Positions 9,153 to 18,538 are shown, numbered from the stretch's first letter. The stretch is DNA of 64,000 nucleotides from Maribacter antarcticus DSM 21422 (GCF_000621125.1 NZ_KK211215.1:1-64000); one strand, 5' to 3'. The notes: generated from the sequence alone by a model not told the origin. Translations and numbers: made by a program.

Positions 9153-11132
9153 ATGATAGGAAAAACAACCATAGATCAAGTATATGAGACCGCTCGTTTA
9201 GAGGAGGTTATTGGTGATTTTGTACAATTGAAAAAATCTGGTTCCAATTTTAAGGGATTGAGTCCGTTTACTGATGAGCGCTCGCCAAGTTTTATGGTGT
9301 CGCCCGTAAAACAGATATGGAAGGACTTTAGTAGCGGCAAAGGTGGCAACGTAGTCGCTTTCCTAATGGAGCACGAACATTTTACTTATCCGGAGGCTAT
9401 AAAATATTTAGCCAAAAAGTACAATATAGAGGTAGAGGAAACGGAGCAGTCCAACGAGCAGAAAGAACAGGCGAGTGAGCGCGAAAGTATGTACTTGGTT
9501 TCGGAGTTCGCTCGCGACCATTTTCAGGAAATGTTATTAGAAACGGAGCTTGGAAAGGCAATTGGGTTTAGTTATTTTAAAGAACGTGGATTTACCCTGG
9601 AGACTATAAAAAAGTTTGAATTGGGCTACTGCTTAGACCAGTGGGACGGTTTTACAAAAGCAGCACTGGACAAAGGCTATAAATTAGATTATTTAAGTAA
9701 GACGGGCCTTACCATTGTAAAGGAGGATGCTAATAATCCAAATACTCCAAGAACTTTTGATCGGTTCAAAGCAAGAGTAATGTTCCCCATACACTCCCTA
9801 AGTGGCAGGGTCTTGGGCTTTGGCGGTAGAATCCTAACCAATGAGAAGAAAGCCGCTAAATACCTAAACTCTCCTGAAAGCGATATTTATCATAAGAGCA
9901 AGGTGCTTTACGGTATTTACTATGCGAAGCAAGCGATTGCCAAAGAAGATACCTGTTATTTGGTAGAAGGCTACACAGATGTTATTCAGTTTCATCAACT
10001 AGGGATTCATAATGTAGTTTCTTCCAGTGGAACGGCATTGACGCCAGAACAGATTAGACTCATTAACAGGCTTACCAAAAACATAACCGTCTTGTTTGAT
10101 GGGGATGCAGCAGGGCTACGTGCTTCGTTGCGGGGTATTGATTTGATTTTGGAACAGGGCATGAACGTGAAAATATGTACTTTCCCTGAAGGTGAAGACC
10201 CTGATAGTTTTGCAAAGAACAACGAGTTGGAGGAGGTGCAATCATACTTGAAGGAAAATTCAAAGGATTTTATTCAGTTTAAAGCTTCTTTATTGGTAAA
10301 GGAGGCTTCAAACGATCCTATCAAGAGAGCCGACACGGTGCGAGATATCGTTAATAGTATTGCTAAGATTCCAGACCGTATAAAAAAGGAAATTTATATT
10401 CAGGAGTGTGCTCAAATTATGAACATCTCCGAGGCCGTGTTGTTCAATACCTTGGCACAAATAGACAAGAAGGATATAACCGATAGCCAAAAACAGGAAA
10501 AATCGAAACCACAAGCATTTAATGTGGTTCGAAATGAAGAGGTAGAGGAGAAAGTGGATGTGCAGTTTGAGCTGGAACGAAAAATCATTGAGCTTCTTTT
10601 GGTGTATGGTGACAAAAAGGAAAAATTTGAAGATTTGGTGCTAAAGGAGAATGAGGAAGGAGTCCTTGTTATGGAGCCTGAATCTGTAGAGAGTACCGTA
10701 TTTAAAAAAATATTTTTAGACCTGCAGGAAGATGAAATAGAATTTACAAATTCCCAATTTAGGGATATTTATTATTTACTGATAGCAGCATTGAACCAGG
10801 CAGAAGAATTCGCCATTCAAGGTTTTATGATGGGTCTTGAGCAAGAAATGGCAAATAATATTTCTTCCTTGCTAATGGAAGAGGAAAAATATGCCTTGCA
10901 TGATTGGGAACGAAAAGATATTTATCCTAAAGCCAAGGAAACCAGTATAGCTCAATTGGTGAGTGAAACTATTTTAACTTTACGTTGTTTTTTGATAAAA
11001 AAAAGAATGCTAACCTTACAAAACGAAACCCAAGATAAACAGGACGATAATAAAGAAGTATTGGAGGAAATCATGAATTACTTACAATTGAATACGTTGT
11101 TGAATAAAAAACTGAATAGGGTCTTATCTTAG
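9153..11132 (+). CDS. dnaG: DNA primase, with a zinc-domain lacking its metal ligands
   Basis: DnaG makes the RNA primers for lagging-strand and restart synthesis at the replication fork. The 659-residue protein has the expected order: N-terminal CHC2-type domain (1-100), catalytic core with TOPRIM fold (VEGYTDV glutamate, then FDGDAAG for metal binding, about 270-330), and a C-terminal helicase-interacting region. The zinc-binding positions are all replaced: Ser37, Thr40, Asp58 and Ser61 stand where Cys, His, Cys and Cys are usual, while flanking family residues (SPSF, GGN, FLMEHEHF) are kept. I believe other flavobacterial primases look similar, so this is likely a lineage trait and not a defect. 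The gene stands alone, with a bidirectional terminator 19 bases downstream. Confidence 0.95.
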   Translation: MIGKTTIDQVYETARLEEVIGDFVQLKKSGSNFKGLSPFTDERSPSFMVSPVKQIWKDFSSGKGGNVVAFLMEHEHFTYPEAIKYLAKKYNIEVEETEQSNEQKEQASERESMYLVSEFARDHFQEMLLETELGKAIGFSYFKERGFTLETIKKFELGYCLDQWDGFTKAALDKGYKLDYLSKTGLTIVKEDANNPNTPRTFDRFKARVMFPIHSLSGRVLGFGGRILTNEKKAAKYLNSPESDIYHKSKVLYGIYYAKQAIAKEDTCYLVEGYTDVIQFHQLGIHNVVSSSGTALTPEQIRLINRLTKNITVLFDGDAAGLRASLRGIDLILEQGMNVKICTFPEGEDPDSFAKNNELEEVQSYLKENSKDFIQFKASLLVKEASNDPIKRADTVRDIVNSIAKIPDRIKKEIYIQECAQIMNISEAVLFNTLAQIDKKDITDSQKQEKSKPQAFNVVRNEEVEEKVDVQFELERKIIELLLVYGDKKEKFEDLVLKENEEGVLVMEPESVESTVFKKIFLDLQEDEIEFTNSQFRDIYYLLIAALNQAEEFAIQGFMMGLEQEMANNISSLLMEEEKYALHDWERKDIYPKAKETSIAQLVSETILTLRCFLIKKRMLTLQNETQDKQDDNKEVLEEIMNYLQLNTLLNKKLNRVLS

Positions 11133-11151
11133 ATAGAGACTTCTTAAATTA

Positions 11152-11178
11152 AAAAAACCCGCATAAGCGGGTTTTTTA
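11152..11178. terminator. Bidirectional terminator between dnaG and the response regulator
   Basis: AAAAAACCCGC and GCGGGTTTTTT pair around the loop ATAA. The A run on one side and T run on the other let it act for the two convergent genes. Confidence 0.9.
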
Positions 11179-11194
11179 ATAAATATTTTTTGTC

Positions 11195-11824
11195 TTAGTA
11201 TAGTTCCAGAGCTTTGGCTTGCTGCAACAAATCTACCATATTATCCACATTTAATTTTTTCATTAAACGTGCTTTATACGTACTTACCGTCTTTTCGTTA
11301 AGATTTAACCCTTGGGCGACCTCTTTATTTCGTTTTCCACTCGCTAAGAGTTTTAAAACCTCGACCTCTCTTGTAGATAATTTTCTGAAGAATCTTCTTG
11401 GCTTTTTTGTTCCTTCATCAAAAGCTAACCTTTGTGCTAGCTCGTTGGTAATAAACATGCTGCCTTCACTAACTTTTTTTACCGCTGCTACGATGTACTC
11501 AGTATCCGACGATTTGGACAAGTAGCCAAATGCTCCGGCACGAATAGCACTAAGGGCGTATACGTCCTCAGATTGGCCGCTATACATTAGCACTTTTACA
11601 TCTGGATATTCTTTTTTGATTTTTCTTAGCGCTGCTATTCCGTTTATTTCTGGAATATCCATTTCTAACATTACAACATCGGGGGTAACATTTTCCAGTT
11701 TTTTAAACAGCTCGTCGGTAGTGGAAACATCGTCTACCATTTCAAATCCTGCTGTGGATTCAAGAACTTGGCGTACACCCATTCTTATAATAGGGTGATT
11801 ATCCGCAATTAAAACTTTGATCAT
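11195..11824 (-). CDS. NarL/LuxR-family response regulator with Glu in place of the phosphoacceptor Asp
   Basis: A 209-residue DNA-binding regulator: receiver domain (1-120) and C-terminal LuxR-type helix-turn-helix (about 145-205; LSTREVEVLKLLASG, then EKTVSTYKARLMKKL). I start it at the ATG giving MIKVLIADNHP, which matches the family; a longer frame adds 20 unrelated residues. The receiver is atypical: by alignment to NarL, residue 54 is Glu (GAA) where the phosphorylated Asp should be, and the acidic pair is Asp8-Asn9 instead of Asp-Asp. Ser82 and Lys104 of the switch are kept. Glu at this place can mimic phosphorylation in some regulators, so it may act without a kinase. No histidine kinase is adjacent. 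Targets are unknown. Confidence 0.92.
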   Translation of the reverse strand: MIKVLIADNHPIIRMGVRQVLESTAGFEMVDDVSTTDELFKKLENVTPDVVMLEMDIPEINGIAALRKIKKEYPDVKVLMYSGQSEDVYALSAIRAGAFGYLSKSSDTEYIVAAVKKVSEGSMFITNELAQRLAFDEGTKKPRRFFRKLSTREVEVLKLLASGKRNKEVAQGLNLNEKTVSTYKARLMKKLNVDNMVDLLQQAKALELY

Positions 11825-11994
11825 TATGTAGGTTTTTCTAGACTGGCTAAAATTGCTTATTTGTGTATAAATACGCACATGCAATGTAAGACTTATAAAT
11901 CTAATTTCGAAATCAAAGTTCTGTTATTTTTGAACGAATGTAACAATTTGATATAATTTAATCGATTTATCTACTTGATTGTTAGGTGAGTGGT

Positions 11995-12783
11995 TTATCT
12001 CAACACTTCTGGAATTTGGCAAACAGGAATGGCTACCATCTTGTGTTGGTTTATTCCGTTGAAACGCATAAAGATGGAAAACACCTCTTTTTTTCTGTCA
12101 GAGAAGTCATCTATTGTTTTTCCTTGATGTTTCATTTTCATTGCCCATTCCAGTTCTGGGTAGGAAGCTCCAATCTGGTCCTCGTCTGTTCGGTCATCTC
12201 CCCAAAGTCCGTCTGTAGGCGCAGCTTTTATTATTTCTTCATTTACCCCAAGTGCCTTTGCAATTTCATACACTTCAGATTTCATAAGATCTGCAATCGG
12301 ACTTAAATCCACGCCACCATCTCCATATTTAGTATAAAATCCTACGCCAAAATCCTCAACTTTATTTCCTGTCCCTGCTACTAGATAGCGTTTAAGTGCC
12401 GCAAAGTAGTACAGACTTGTCATGCGTAAACGAGCACGGGTATTGGCTAATGACATAAAACGTTCTTCTTCGTTAGCTATAGCAGGGAAAGCCGTGACCA
12501 AACTATCGAAAACAGGAGTAAGCTCAACGGGTTGCCTTTTAACACCTTTAAACTGTTCCTGAAGCCACTCGATATGTCTGGATGCACGGTCGGATTGATT
12601 TGGAGCTTGGTGAATTGGCATTTCCAAACAAAGCAGGTCTAGACCTGTTTTTGCACAAAGGGTAGATGTAACCGCAGAATCTATTCCTCCAGAAATTCCA
12701 ATCACAAATCCTTTTTGATTTGCATTAGTAGCATAGTCCTTTAACCAGTTTACAATATGATCTATTACTTTTTCCGTCTGCAT
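11995..12783 (-). CDS. nadE: NH3-dependent NAD+ synthetase
   Basis: Last step of NAD biosynthesis: amidation of deamido-NAD+ with ammonia and ATP in the cytoplasm (EC 6.3.1.5). At 262 residues it is the short, ammonia-using form with no nitrilase-type glutaminase domain. The ATP-pyrophosphatase P-loop SGGIDSAV lies at about residues 30-37, and the family motifs GTGNKVEDFGVGFYTKYGDG and DGLWGDDRTDEDQIG follow. The gene is divergent from gldB with only about 70 bases between the ATG codons, so the promoters share that gap. Confidence 0.97.
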   Translation of the reverse strand: MQTEKVIDHIVNWLKDYATNANQKGFVIGISGGIDSAVTSTLCAKTGLDLLCLEMPIHQAPNQSDRASRHIEWLQEQFKGVKRQPVELTPVFDSLVTAFPAIANEEERFMSLANTRARLRMTSLYYFAALKRYLVAGTGNKVEDFGVGFYTKYGDGGVDLSPIADLMKSEVYEIAKALGVNEEIIKAAPTDGLWGDDRTDEDQIGASYPELEWAMKMKHQGKTIDDFSDRKKEVFSIFMRFNGINQHKMVAIPVCQIPEVLR

Positions 12784-12809
12784 AATGGCGTCAATATTTA
12801 GAAATCGAT

Positions 12810-12817
12810 TAACTTTG
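12810..12817 (+). promoter_or_regulatory. -7 promoter element of gldB
   Basis: TAACTTTG fits the Bacteroidota -7 consensus TAnnTTTG exactly. No clear TTG lies at the -33 distance. A start site a few bases downstream would leave both ATG candidates of gldB (12852 and 12873) inside the transcript. Confidence 0.45.
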
Positions 12818-12872
12818 CCTTAAAAATAAGTCGTCTTTGGAGAATAATAAAATGAATTCCGAAATACTTGGT

Positions 12873-13829
12873 ATGAAAAAACTGATTTTTACGGTATTAT
12901 CAATTTCACTGTTTCTTATGGGGTGTAATGATAGTAATAAGGTAGCTCAGGACATAGAGAAAATTGCTCTAGAGCTTCGGGTTTCAAGATTTGATAGAGA
13001 ATTTGCTTTAGCAACACCAGATAAGATACCCCTGTTGCGTTCTAAATACCCCTATCTATTTCCAGCGCCCGATAGTATTTGGGTAGCTAAATTGAACGAT
13101 TCCTTACAAAGAGAGCTCTTCCAAGAAGTTGGGAATACCTTCAATAGTTTTATGGATGAGGAAGCCAGACTTAAACAATTGTTCAAACATATAAAATATT
13201 ACTTTCCCGAACAGTATATTCCAAGAGTTGTCACGGTCACCAATGATGTAGATTACAATAACCGTATAATTCTTGCTGATTCCCTTTTGTTCATAGGCCT
13301 TGATAATTATTTAGGTTCTGAGCATAAGTATTATGGTGGTTTTCAACGTTATATTGCTAAATCCTTGGACCGAACCTATATGGTAAGCGATGTAGCCAGT
13401 GCCTTTGCGAAAAAAGTAGTACCAAAACCAAGAGACAGAACTTTTTTGGCACGGATGATTTATTTTGGAAAAGAACTTTATCTAAAAGATATGCTTATGC
13501 CAACAGCTACTGATATGGAAAAAATAGGGTACACGAAAGAGGAGTTGGATTGGGCTATAAGCAGCGAAGAGCCAATTTGGCGTAATTTTGTTGAGCAAGA
13601 ACATTTATACAGTACGGACAACGAATTGAATCCTCGTTTTCTAGACCCAGCGCCATTTTCAAAATTTGGTTTGGAACTGGACAATGAATCTCCGGGAAGG
13701 TTAGGAAGGTATATAGGTTGGCAAATTATTAAAGCATTTATGGATAATAGCCGTATTGGTCTCAAACAGATGTTGACTTTGCCGGCAGAGGAAATATTTA
13801 AAAAATCGAATTACAAACCTAGAAATTAG
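12873..13829 (+). CDS. gldB: Gliding motility lipoprotein GldB
   Basis: GldB is a cell-envelope lipoprotein required for gliding motility in flavobacteria. The protein starts with a type II signal peptide (KKLIFTVLSISLFLMGC; lipidated Cys at residue 18 of this start). The body follows the family pattern (VSRFDREFA, then DSIWVAKLNDSLQRELFQEV, and later NEEP-like IGWQIIKAFMDN). I chose ATG 12873 because it puts a basic n-region directly before the hydrophobic core; ATG 12852 is the alternative and a more distant TTG is unlikely. gldC begins at the very next base after its stop codon, so the two are translationally coupled. Confidence 0.93.
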   Translation: MKKLIFTVLSISLFLMGCNDSNKVAQDIEKIALELRVSRFDREFALATPDKIPLLRSKYPYLFPAPDSIWVAKLNDSLQRELFQEVGNTFNSFMDEEARLKQLFKHIKYYFPEQYIPRVVTVTNDVDYNNRIILADSLLFIGLDNYLGSEHKYYGGFQRYIAKSLDRTYMVSDVASAFAKKVVPKPRDRTFLARMIYFGKELYLKDMLMPTATDMEKIGYTKEELDWAISSEEPIWRNFVEQEHLYSTDNELNPRFLDPAPFSKFGLELDNESPGRLGRYIGWQIIKAFMDNSRIGLKQMLTLPAEEIFKKSNYKPRN

Positions 13830-14165
13830 ATGGCAGAATCACATATATCAGAAATTAATTTACGTGTAGGGTTAGATGATAACCGTGTACCGGAAAAACT
13901 ATCATGGTCCGCACAAGATGGTGGCATAGATAACGAGGAGGCCAAAGCTATGCTCCTTTCGGTTTGGGACAGTAAAAAACAAGAGTCTTTAAAGATTGAC
14001 TTATGGACGAAAGATATGCCTGTGGATGAGATGAAAACTTTTTTTCATCAAACTTTGGTGTCGCTAACGGAAACGTTTATGAAAGCGACGCAAGATGAAA
14101 AGATGACAGCTACTATGAAGGACTTTTGTGATTATTTTGCCGAAAAAATGGAATTGAAAGAGTAA
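13830..14165 (+). CDS. gldC: Gliding motility protein GldC
   Basis: A 111-residue protein without signal peptide or membrane segment that matches GldC throughout (SEINLRVGLDDNRVPEKLSW, then DLWTKDMPVDEMKTFFHQTL). It supports gliding and possibly the stability of other Gld proteins; its exact role is not established. The ATG directly abuts the gldB stop codon with no spacer. The 270 bases downstream hold no gene; a TATATTCG near 14400 (one mismatch from the -7 consensus) may start the next gene. Confidence 0.93.
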   Translation: MAESHISEINLRVGLDDNRVPEKLSWSAQDGGIDNEEAKAMLLSVWDSKKQESLKIDLWTKDMPVDEMKTFFHQTLVSLTETFMKATQDEKMTATMKDFCDYFAEKMELKE

Positions 14166-14435
14166 AACGATAAAGCAGTAGTGCTTTTTGTCTTATAGCG
14201 TTAGTTAGTTTCTTAGAACTTTATTGATGAAATATTAGTATTTACTTACTTCGAAAACTAACTGCAGTACTACTTTGGGTAATAAAACATAATTTTTGCT
14301 GCTATGTACCACACAAAAATAATTGATTCTTTAACGCTATATTAAGCTGCATCAATGTTAATGTTCTTATAAACAATCTCGCATTGTTTAGTCTTTAATT
14401 ATATTCGTTCAACATAATTAGTTTAAAAACCCACT

Positions 14436-15272
14436 ATGAAATCACTAGTCGTTATGTTTGCTTTCATCTCCTTTGTTTTTCTATTTTCTTTTAAACCTAA
14501 TGTTGTAGAATTTCAAGGGCAAGCTTTTTATTTTTCTAAATCTAAGATGGAGTTGGGTAGCTGGGGAGCAAGAATGAGTGAGGCACAAAAAAAACAGGTA
14601 CAGGCACGTTTGAAGAATAGGCTAGAAAAGACTTACGTTCTAAGCTTTAATAAGGAAGAATCCGTGTTTAACGAAGAGGACAAGTTAGATGCCATTTCCG
14701 GTGCTACGGATTCTTGGGGAAATAACTTCGCTCGTGGAGAGCAGTACAAAAATGTAAAAGAAGATGTGTTGGTGCAAAGCCAAGAGTTTTATGGCAAACG
14801 ATTTTTAGTAAAGGATAAGTTGCAGAAAATTTCGTGGGATATGGGTAAGGAGTCTAAACAAATAGGCCAATATTTGTGTTTTAGGGCTACCGCTTTGGTG
14901 CCATCAAGTGAACTTGCTTGGTACGATTTTTCTTGGGGTGACATAAGAACACCTGAAACAACGAAAACAGATTCTACAGCTGTTGAGACGCTGGAGCCTG
15001 AGGTGAATATGACCGAAATCGAAGCCTGGTATACACCTCAAATACCTGTTGGGCATGGTCCTGCTGAATTTTGGGGTCTTCCAGGTCTTATTTTAGAGGT
15101 AAGTGCGGGTAGCACGACTATGCTTTGCGCCAAGATTGTAATGAATCCAAAAGAAGAGATTAAAATTAAGGCCCCAGATAAAGGAAAGGAAATAACCAAA
15201 ATCGAGTACCAAAAGACCATTCAAAGTAAAATGTTAGAAATGCGAAATAACAGAGGGAGAAGGAGAAATTGA
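14436..15272 (+). CDS. GLPGLI family protein
   Basis: A 278-residue exported protein of the Bacteroidota GLPGLI family, named from a motif that appears here as WGLPGLILEV at about residue 213. The N-terminus is a signal peptide (VVMFAFISFVFLFSF). The family role is unknown. Members usually sit beside an outer-membrane beta-barrel protein with a carboxypeptidase-like regulatory domain, and this one does too: the next gene starts 49 bases downstream. The C-terminus is strongly basic (NNRGRRRN). Confidence 0.9.
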   Translation: MKSLVVMFAFISFVFLFSFKPNVVEFQGQAFYFSKSKMELGSWGARMSEAQKKQVQARLKNRLEKTYVLSFNKEESVFNEEDKLDAISGATDSWGNNFARGEQYKNVKEDVLVQSQEFYGKRFLVKDKLQKISWDMGKESKQIGQYLCFRATALVPSSELAWYDFSWGDIRTPETTKTDSTAVETLEPEVNMTEIEAWYTPQIPVGHGPAEFWGLPGLILEVSAGSTTMLCAKIVMNPKEEIKIKAPDKGKEITKIEYQKTIQSKMLEMRNNRGRRRN

Positions 15273-15321
15273 TATTGCAGCGATTGTATAGTCCTAATCA
15301 ACTATCACCTAATACATACGA

Positions 15322-18036
15322 ATGAAAAAATTATATTGTGCATTGCTGTTCATGGTAGCAAGTATCTCTTATGGCCAAGTGAAATTTGAGGGTGCGGTTA
15401 CGGATAGTTTAAAAGATGCTTTTGAGCTAGCCAACGTTATTGCTATAAATCAAGAAACAAGCGGTTTGGAATCGTATGGAATTACAGATCCCCAAGGAAA
15501 ATTTAAGCTAGAGCTTGGGAAAAATGGCACGTATGAAATTCAAGTTAGCTATGTAGGAATGACCACCTTTAAGGAAATTCTTTCAACCAAAGAAAGCGAT
15601 ATTGTAAAGGATTATATCCTTCAGCCTGATAATGCTTTGGACGAGGTAGAGCTGATTTATGAAATGCCGGTAAGTATCCGAGGGGATACTGTGGTCTACA
15701 ATGCCGACTCTTTTACCACAGGAACCGAGCGAAAATTAGAAGACATACTTGAAAATTTACCAGGTGTAGAAATCAATGAGGATGGCCAAATAGAGGTAGA
15801 GGGGAAAGTGGTGAACAAGCTCATGGTAAATGGCAAGGATTTTTTTGACGGGGATACCAAATTAGCAACAAAGAACATACCATCTAAAGCCGTGGATAAG
15901 ATTCAGGTATTGCGTAATTATTCAGAAGTTGGTCAATTGAGCGGTGTTCGAAATAACCAGGACAATGTGGCCTTGAATATTAAACTCAAAGATGGGAAAG
16001 AGAACTTTTGGTTCGGTGATGTGACGGCAGGGGTAGGTATTGCACCAGATAATGAACTCTACATCCTACAACCTAAGCTTTTTTATTACAGTCCAAAATA
16101 TACGCTCAATTTTATTGGAGATCTGAACAACACAGGTGAGGCGGCGCTATCTAGGCGAGATATTAGAGGTTTTGGCGGGGGTTTTAGAGCCCCTAGTAGT
16201 AGTAGTGGAACAAACATAAATCTAGGGGATAACAGTCTTAATTTTCTAACAACTCAAGAGAATGCCTTAGAGGTAGAGAATAAGTTGGCAACAGGTAATT
16301 TTAGTTATTCTCCAAACAAAGGTCTGGACTTGAGCGGTTTTTTAATTTATAATAGTAGTCGTATCCTTTCCAGAGAAACGAGTTTTGTACAATATACGAA
16401 TCCCGATTTAGGTATTCCAGACGAGGCAACAGAACAATCGGGTAGAGAGCGATCTAATCAAGCCTTATTAAAGCTTAGTGCCTCCTATCAACCTAACCTT
16501 AACAATCAGTTGAATTATGATGTCTTAGGGCGAACATCCAATGATTCACAAACTCAGAATAATTTTTCGTCGGTTCTTGGGAATACTAGTCAATTAGAGG
16601 AAGTGAAGCCCTACAGTATCAATCAAAATGTCAATTATTATTATACACTTGGGGAGACCAATATATTTGCTTTTGAAGCCCAACATTTGATAAAGAACGA
16701 AGACCCTTTTTACAATGCGGTTTTGGTCAACGACCCCAATGGAGAGGATGCTTTTGACACTACCGCGGATGCCTTAGGTCTCGATACTTCGCTGACCAAT
16801 TATAACCTTGGTCAGAACAGACGTATAGCTTCCAATCAATTAGATGCAAAATTGGATTATTATAAAATCCTAAATGCGAAGAGCAACCTTAACCTGACCC
16901 TTGGTACCATTTTAAGTAGGCAAGAATTTAATTCCAATATTTTTCAGTTTTTGACTGATGGATCTCAATTCGAGATAACCCCTACCATCAATGAAGGTTT
17001 GGCGATAAATGACACAGAGTATAATTTTAGCGATGTTTATTTGGGGTTACACTATAGGCTCAAAACAGGTATGTTCACGATTACGCCTGGGTTTTCGGTA
17101 CACGCATATGGCAACAAGAATATCCAATTTGGTGAAACTTTTAAGGATAATTTTTTCCGATTATTACCCGATTTTGAAACACGGATACAGTTCAAGAAAA
17201 GTGAATCTTTAACGGTGAATTATGCGATGCAAAATCAATTTACAGACGTTACGCGATTGGCGCAAGGCTTGGTGCTTAATAATTTCAACAGTATTCAGTT
17301 TGGCACACCCGATTTGCAAAATGCTTTATCTCATAATATAAGTTTGTTGTACAGTAGCTTTAATCTATTTAATTATACCAATGTATTCGCCAGAGCAGCA
17401 TATACGAGTAATATTGACCAAGTACGAGGTTTGACAAATTTCGAGAACGTTATTCGAACCAGTACGTTTTTCAACTCTAATTTTGCGGATGAAAACGTGA
17501 GTGTAGTGGGGCGGGTACAGCGAACCTTTGGTAAGGTTAGGACAAGTTTAAACGCGAATTTTAATTATAGTAAAATAAATCAATTCATTCAAGGCCAGCA
17601 ATCCCTTAATGAAGGCTTCACGCAGACCTACACGCCAGGAATACGTACCAACTTTAAAGAAGCACCAAATATAAATTTTAAGTATCGCTATAGCGTAACC
17701 AATAACAACCAAGGGAGTCGTGAAACTACTTTTATTACCAATGCCCCTTCGGTTGATTTTGATGCATATATTTGGAAAAAGGTTACGGTGCGTACTAACT
17801 ATACCTATACCAATCAAGACCTTGGTAATGGTGATTCACAATCGTTTCAAAATTGGGATGCTTCGCTCGCCTACAGAAAGGATAGGGATGCAAAATGGGA
17901 ATACGAGATAAGGGCAACTAATATTTTGGATATCGACTCTCAAGTGAGAAATAGTGCTAATGACCTATCTGTTTTTACTTCGGAAACTTTCATTCAACCT
18001 AGATTCTTAACGTTTAGAGTGGTCTATACTTTGTAA
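15322..18036 (+). CDS. TonB-receptor-like outer-membrane beta-barrel protein
   Basis: 904 residues: signal peptide (1-19, ending SYGQ), a carboxypeptidase-regulatory-like beta-sandwich (about 22-100), a plug-like region (105-230, with ILENLPGVEINEDGQIEVEGK and the MVNGKDFF motif), then a long barrel of alternating aromatic strands ending FRVVYTL, a C-terminus suited to outer-membrane insertion. The family is the outer membrane beta-barrel group often found with GLPGLI proteins. No classical TonB box is clear. The substrate is unknown. The plug motif resembles the SusC-like family, but there is no SusD partner, so glycan import is not supported. Confidence 0.9.
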   Translation: MKKLYCALLFMVASISYGQVKFEGAVTDSLKDAFELANVIAINQETSGLESYGITDPQGKFKLELGKNGTYEIQVSYVGMTTFKEILSTKESDIVKDYILQPDNALDEVELIYEMPVSIRGDTVVYNADSFTTGTERKLEDILENLPGVEINEDGQIEVEGKVVNKLMVNGKDFFDGDTKLATKNIPSKAVDKIQVLRNYSEVGQLSGVRNNQDNVALNIKLKDGKENFWFGDVTAGVGIAPDNELYILQPKLFYYSPKYTLNFIGDLNNTGEAALSRRDIRGFGGGFRAPSSSSGTNINLGDNSLNFLTTQENALEVENKLATGNFSYSPNKGLDLSGFLIYNSSRILSRETSFVQYTNPDLGIPDEATEQSGRERSNQALLKLSASYQPNLNNQLNYDVLGRTSNDSQTQNNFSSVLGNTSQLEEVKPYSINQNVNYYYTLGETNIFAFEAQHLIKNEDPFYNAVLVNDPNGEDAFDTTADALGLDTSLTNYNLGQNRRIASNQLDAKLDYYKILNAKSNLNLTLGTILSRQEFNSNIFQFLTDGSQFEITPTINEGLAINDTEYNFSDVYLGLHYRLKTGMFTITPGFSVHAYGNKNIQFGETFKDNFFRLLPDFETRIQFKKSESLTVNYAMQNQFTDVTRLAQGLVLNNFNSIQFGTPDLQNALSHNISLLYSSFNLFNYTNVFARAAYTSNIDQVRGLTNFENVIRTSTFFNSNFADENVSVVGRVQRTFGKVRTSLNANFNYSKINQFIQGQQSLNEGFTQTYTPGIRTNFKEAPNINFKYRYSVTNNNQGSRETTFITNAPSVDFDAYIWKKVTVRTNYTYTNQDLGNGDSQSFQNWDASLAYRKDRDAKWEYEIRATNILDIDSQVRNSANDLSVFTSETFIQPRFLTFRVVYTL

Positions 18037-18166
18037 TGAGGTTTGTCCTTTTGTGTAGTTGTAAAGTGCACTAGTTTGTTTAAAGTAAATCATTTGGATG
18101 CTGTTTAGAGTCCAAAGGCTATGAAACAGGCTCTATTTAAATCTAAATTTTAATCGTAAGTGCTAT

Positions 18167-18538
18167 ATGTCTCAAAAACTTTTATTTATTTACAATGCCG
18201 ACTCCGGACTACGAAATAGTATTGTGGACGGTGCTCATAAGATTTTAAGTCCGGCTACTTACAATTGTAATTTATGTAAGCTTACCCATGGGGCACTTTC
18301 TGAGAAGAAGATATGGACACAATTTCGTAAAGAGTTGGAAGAAGTTGGGACAGAGCTAGAATTCCTGCACAAAAATGAGTTTGGGAAGATATACCGTTCC
18401 AAATTTAGTCATAAGTTTACTTTTCCTATTGTACTCATAGCAGTTGATAATGGCCTAGAGGTGCTAATACATACGCATGAGTTAAATTCCTTTATGGCGC
18501 CCGATGCACTTATTTCCTTGGTTAAGAGACGGGTCTAA
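18167..18538 (+). CDS. Conserved small protein with CxxC motif, function unknown
   Basis: 123 residues, no signal peptide or membrane segment. Visible features are an N-terminal strand FIYNADSGL, a CNLCKLTHG motif around residue 36 and a C-terminal strand-rich part. I recall similar proteins in flavobacteria, sometimes named GTPase, but no P-loop is present and I would not use that name. The CxxC pair could be redox active or bind a metal; this is inference. It stands alone between the beta-barrel gene and the convergent engB. Confidence 0.75.
   Translation: MSQKLLFIYNADSGLRNSIVDGAHKILSPATYNCNLCKLTHGALSEKKIWTQFRKELEEVGTELEFLHKNEFGKIYRSKFSHKFTFPIVLIAVDNGLEVLIHTHELNSFMAPDALISLVKRRV

Noticed and set aside
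8839-9156. Open frame of 105 codons before dnaG
   Set aside because: TTG start, Cys/Phe/Ile-rich low-complexity translation, overlap with the dnaG start and no family features.
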